Below, one piece after another: positions 6,842 through 8,036 of a stretch of DNA of 8,036 bases. Position 1 is the first letter of the stretch; each line of letters begins with the position of its first letter. Under the pieces are notes generated by a model. That model was given only the letters and a program-made list of their open reading frames with translations. It did no database searches and was not told the origin of the DNA. Source of the stretch: CAYNYI01 sp964401455 (GTDB lineage: Bacteria; Fibrobacterota; OXYB2-FULL-49-7; CAYNYI01). The position numbers and the translations under genes are program-made. The stretch is taken from assembly GCA_964401455.1 (NCBI GenBank), contig CAYNYI010000116.1, positions 1-8,036 on the forward strand. Reading direction: 5' to 3'.

Positions 6842-7858
6842 ATGATTTATCTTGCCGCTGTTCTTATTGGTGTCTTCCTTATTTCCATGCTTTTTTACCT
6901 TGTGCCTTTTCTTCTTTGGATAGAGGCTATCTCTTCCGGCGCGCCTGTAGGGCTATTTACGCTAATATTTATGAGACTACGTTCTGTGTCCCCTCATGCT
7001 ATAGTTCGGCCTTATATAAGCGCCAGAAAGGCCGGACTCTCAGACCTTACTGTAAGTGATCTTGAATCTCACTATATGGCGGTTGGAACAACACACCCCC
7101 AAGTCGCGATGAGGGTAAAAAATGTTGTCGATGCTCTTATATCCGCCCAGAAGGCAAATCTGGATATCACAATAAAACAGGCAATGGCAATAGATCTTGC
7201 CGGCAGGGATATAAAAGACGCAATAAGAACCAGCGTCGTCCCCAAGGTAATTGAAACACCTCCTATTGCAGCCGTCGCCAAAGACGGAATACAGGTTAAG
7301 GCAATTGCCCGAGTAACTGTCCGTACAAATATCCAGCAGCTCGTCGGAGGGGCAGGAGAGGATACCATAATTGCCCGGGTAGGAGAAGGGATTGTAACAA
7401 CCATAGGTTCCGCTGAAACCCATAAAAGAGTGCTCGAGAATCCGGATGCTATTTCAGAGCGGGTTCTCGGAAAAGGTCTCGACTCGGGAACAACCTTCGA
7501 AATTCTTTCAATTGACATAGCCGATGTGGATATAGGGCGTAATATAGGTGCCGCTCTTGAGGCCGACAGGGCCGAAACAGACAAGAAAATGCGCCAGGCC
7601 GAAGCCGAAGGCAAAAGGGCAATGGCAGTAGCATTTGAACAGGAGATGCAGGCGAAGGTGCAGGAAATGCGCGCTAAAGTTGTTGAGAATGAGGCCAAAA
7701 TACCTCAGGCTATCGCGAATGCATTCGAAAGCGGCAATCTCGGGGTTATGGATTATTACAATATGCGTAATGTTCAGGCGGATACCAGCATGAGAAAGTT
7801 TATCTCCGGTGAGGACCAACGTCCGGAAAACGATAATCCATCTTATGACAATGAATAA
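6842..7858 (+). CDS. floA: Flotillin-like protein FloA (UPF0365 family)
   Basis: FloA proteins form mobile membrane assemblies that organise lipid-raft-like domains and help membrane proteins oligomerise. This one has an N-terminal membrane segment (about 3-28), the family's PHB/SPFH-like region (about 30-235) and an Ala/Glu-rich coiled coil (about 237-295). Near-invariant family stretches are present: AIDLAGRDI (116-124), PKVIETPPIAAVA (134-146), LVGGAGEDTIIARVGEGIV (167-185), VLGKGLDSGT (208-217), FEILSIDIADVDIG (219-232) and EMRAKVVENEA (275-285). The length is close to the usual 330. Compared with my memory of the Bacillus subtilis protein, there is an insertion of about eight residues after LESHY (residues about 83-91). 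AAAAGAGG at 6827-6834 is the ribosome binding site. It follows an NfeD gene, as in other bacteria. Confidence 0.96.
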   Translation: MIYLAAVLIGVFLISMLFYLVPFLLWIEAISSGAPVGLFTLIFMRLRSVSPHAIVRPYISARKAGLSDLTVSDLESHYMAVGTTHPQVAMRVKNVVDALISAQKANLDITIKQAMAIDLAGRDIKDAIRTSVVPKVIETPPIAAVAKDGIQVKAIARVTVRTNIQQLVGGAGEDTIIARVGEGIVTTIGSAETHKRVLENPDAISERVLGKGLDSGTTFEILSIDIADVDIGRNIGAALEADRAETDKKMRQAEAEGKRAMAVAFEQEMQAKVQEMRAKVVENEAKIPQAIANAFESGNLGVMDYYNMRNVQADTSMRKFISGEDQRPENDNPSYDNE

Positions 7859-7870
7859 TTAATTTCATTT

Positions 7871-8036
7871 ATGGAAAATATACTATTCATAATAATAATG
7901 CTTGTTTTACTTATTAACAAGCAGAGAAAAGAAAAGCAAAAGGAGGAAAAGCTGCGTCGAAAGTTTTCCTCCCAAGACCCGCACGATAAAGATTTTCCTG
8001 AAAATTATGAGGAAAGCTTTTCTGAAAAAGGATTCT
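7871..8036 (+). CDS. Small hypothetical membrane protein, cut by the window end
   Basis: A reading frame starts with ATG at 7871, 12 bp after the floA stop, and runs open for 55 codons to the window edge. Residues 3-15 (NILFIIIMLVLLI) form a short hydrophobic anchor. They are followed by a Lys/Arg/Glu-rich stretch (about 17-31) and an acidic, polar part. This fits a small single-span protein with a cytoplasmic charged tail. There is no convincing Shine-Dalgarno, so it may rely on coupling to floA. I do not recognise the family. Its place after floA suggests co-expression and a possible link to the NfeD/FloA assembly, which is inference only. The true length is unknown. Confidence 0.6.
   Translation, partial: MENILFIIIMLVLLINKQRKEKQKEEKLRRKFSSQDPHDKDFPENYEESFSEKGF

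Noticed and set aside
7072..7698. Long - strand open frame opposite floA (208 codons)
   Set aside because: It lies wholly inside floA, whose translation is strongly conserved. The Ser/Ala/Ile-rich product looks like antisense of coding DNA.

Overview
The window is bacterial chromosomal DNA, moderately A+T-rich, with dense gene packing and short gaps. I see no insertion sequence, CRISPR array, tRNA, rRNA or phage gene. The host is probably diderm: there is an MltB-type lytic transglycosylase domain behind a signal peptide, a membrane diguanylate cyclase, and a possible AMIN-like periplasmic domain. I cannot name the phylum. The histidyl-tRNA synthetase has an atypical motif 3 (GFGFGD), which I associate with several less-studied lineages such as Spirochaetota or PVC-type bacteria. 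That is a weak hint only.

Layout: (1) Positions 1-158 are a leader that may begin with the last codons of an upstream reading frame. (2) A + strand gene (159-878) encodes an exported protein with a beta-rich, possibly AMIN-like domain, one membrane span and an acidic tail. (3) Converging on it are two - strand genes with overlapping ends: hisS (3783-2509), then a sensor diguanylate cyclase (2512-902) that starts with TTG inside the hisS stop. (4) A short A+T-rich divergent region (3784-3865) carries an imperfect direct repeat. (5) A + strand cluster follows with gaps of 7-22 bp: a DUF1460-MltB fusion peptidoglycan hydrolase (3866), an inositol-monophosphatase family enzyme (5562), a short NfeD-like membrane protein (6340), the flotillin-like scaffold FloA (6842), and the start of a small membrane protein cut by the window end (7871).

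How the genes may work together: NfeD plus FloA is a known pairing linked to membrane microdomains. Here it sits in an apparent operon with an unusual cell-wall hydrolase that joins an amidase/peptidase-like domain and a lytic transglycosylase domain. The other strand couples tRNA charging to a c-di-GMP synthase through a translational overlap. Most genes belong to known families. The least ordinary points are the hydrolase fusion, the hisS/cyclase overlap with an A9 tract right after the TTG start, the variant hisS motif 3, a small insertion in FloA, and the uncharacterised exported protein at the left end. I found no clear evidence of a wholly new system.
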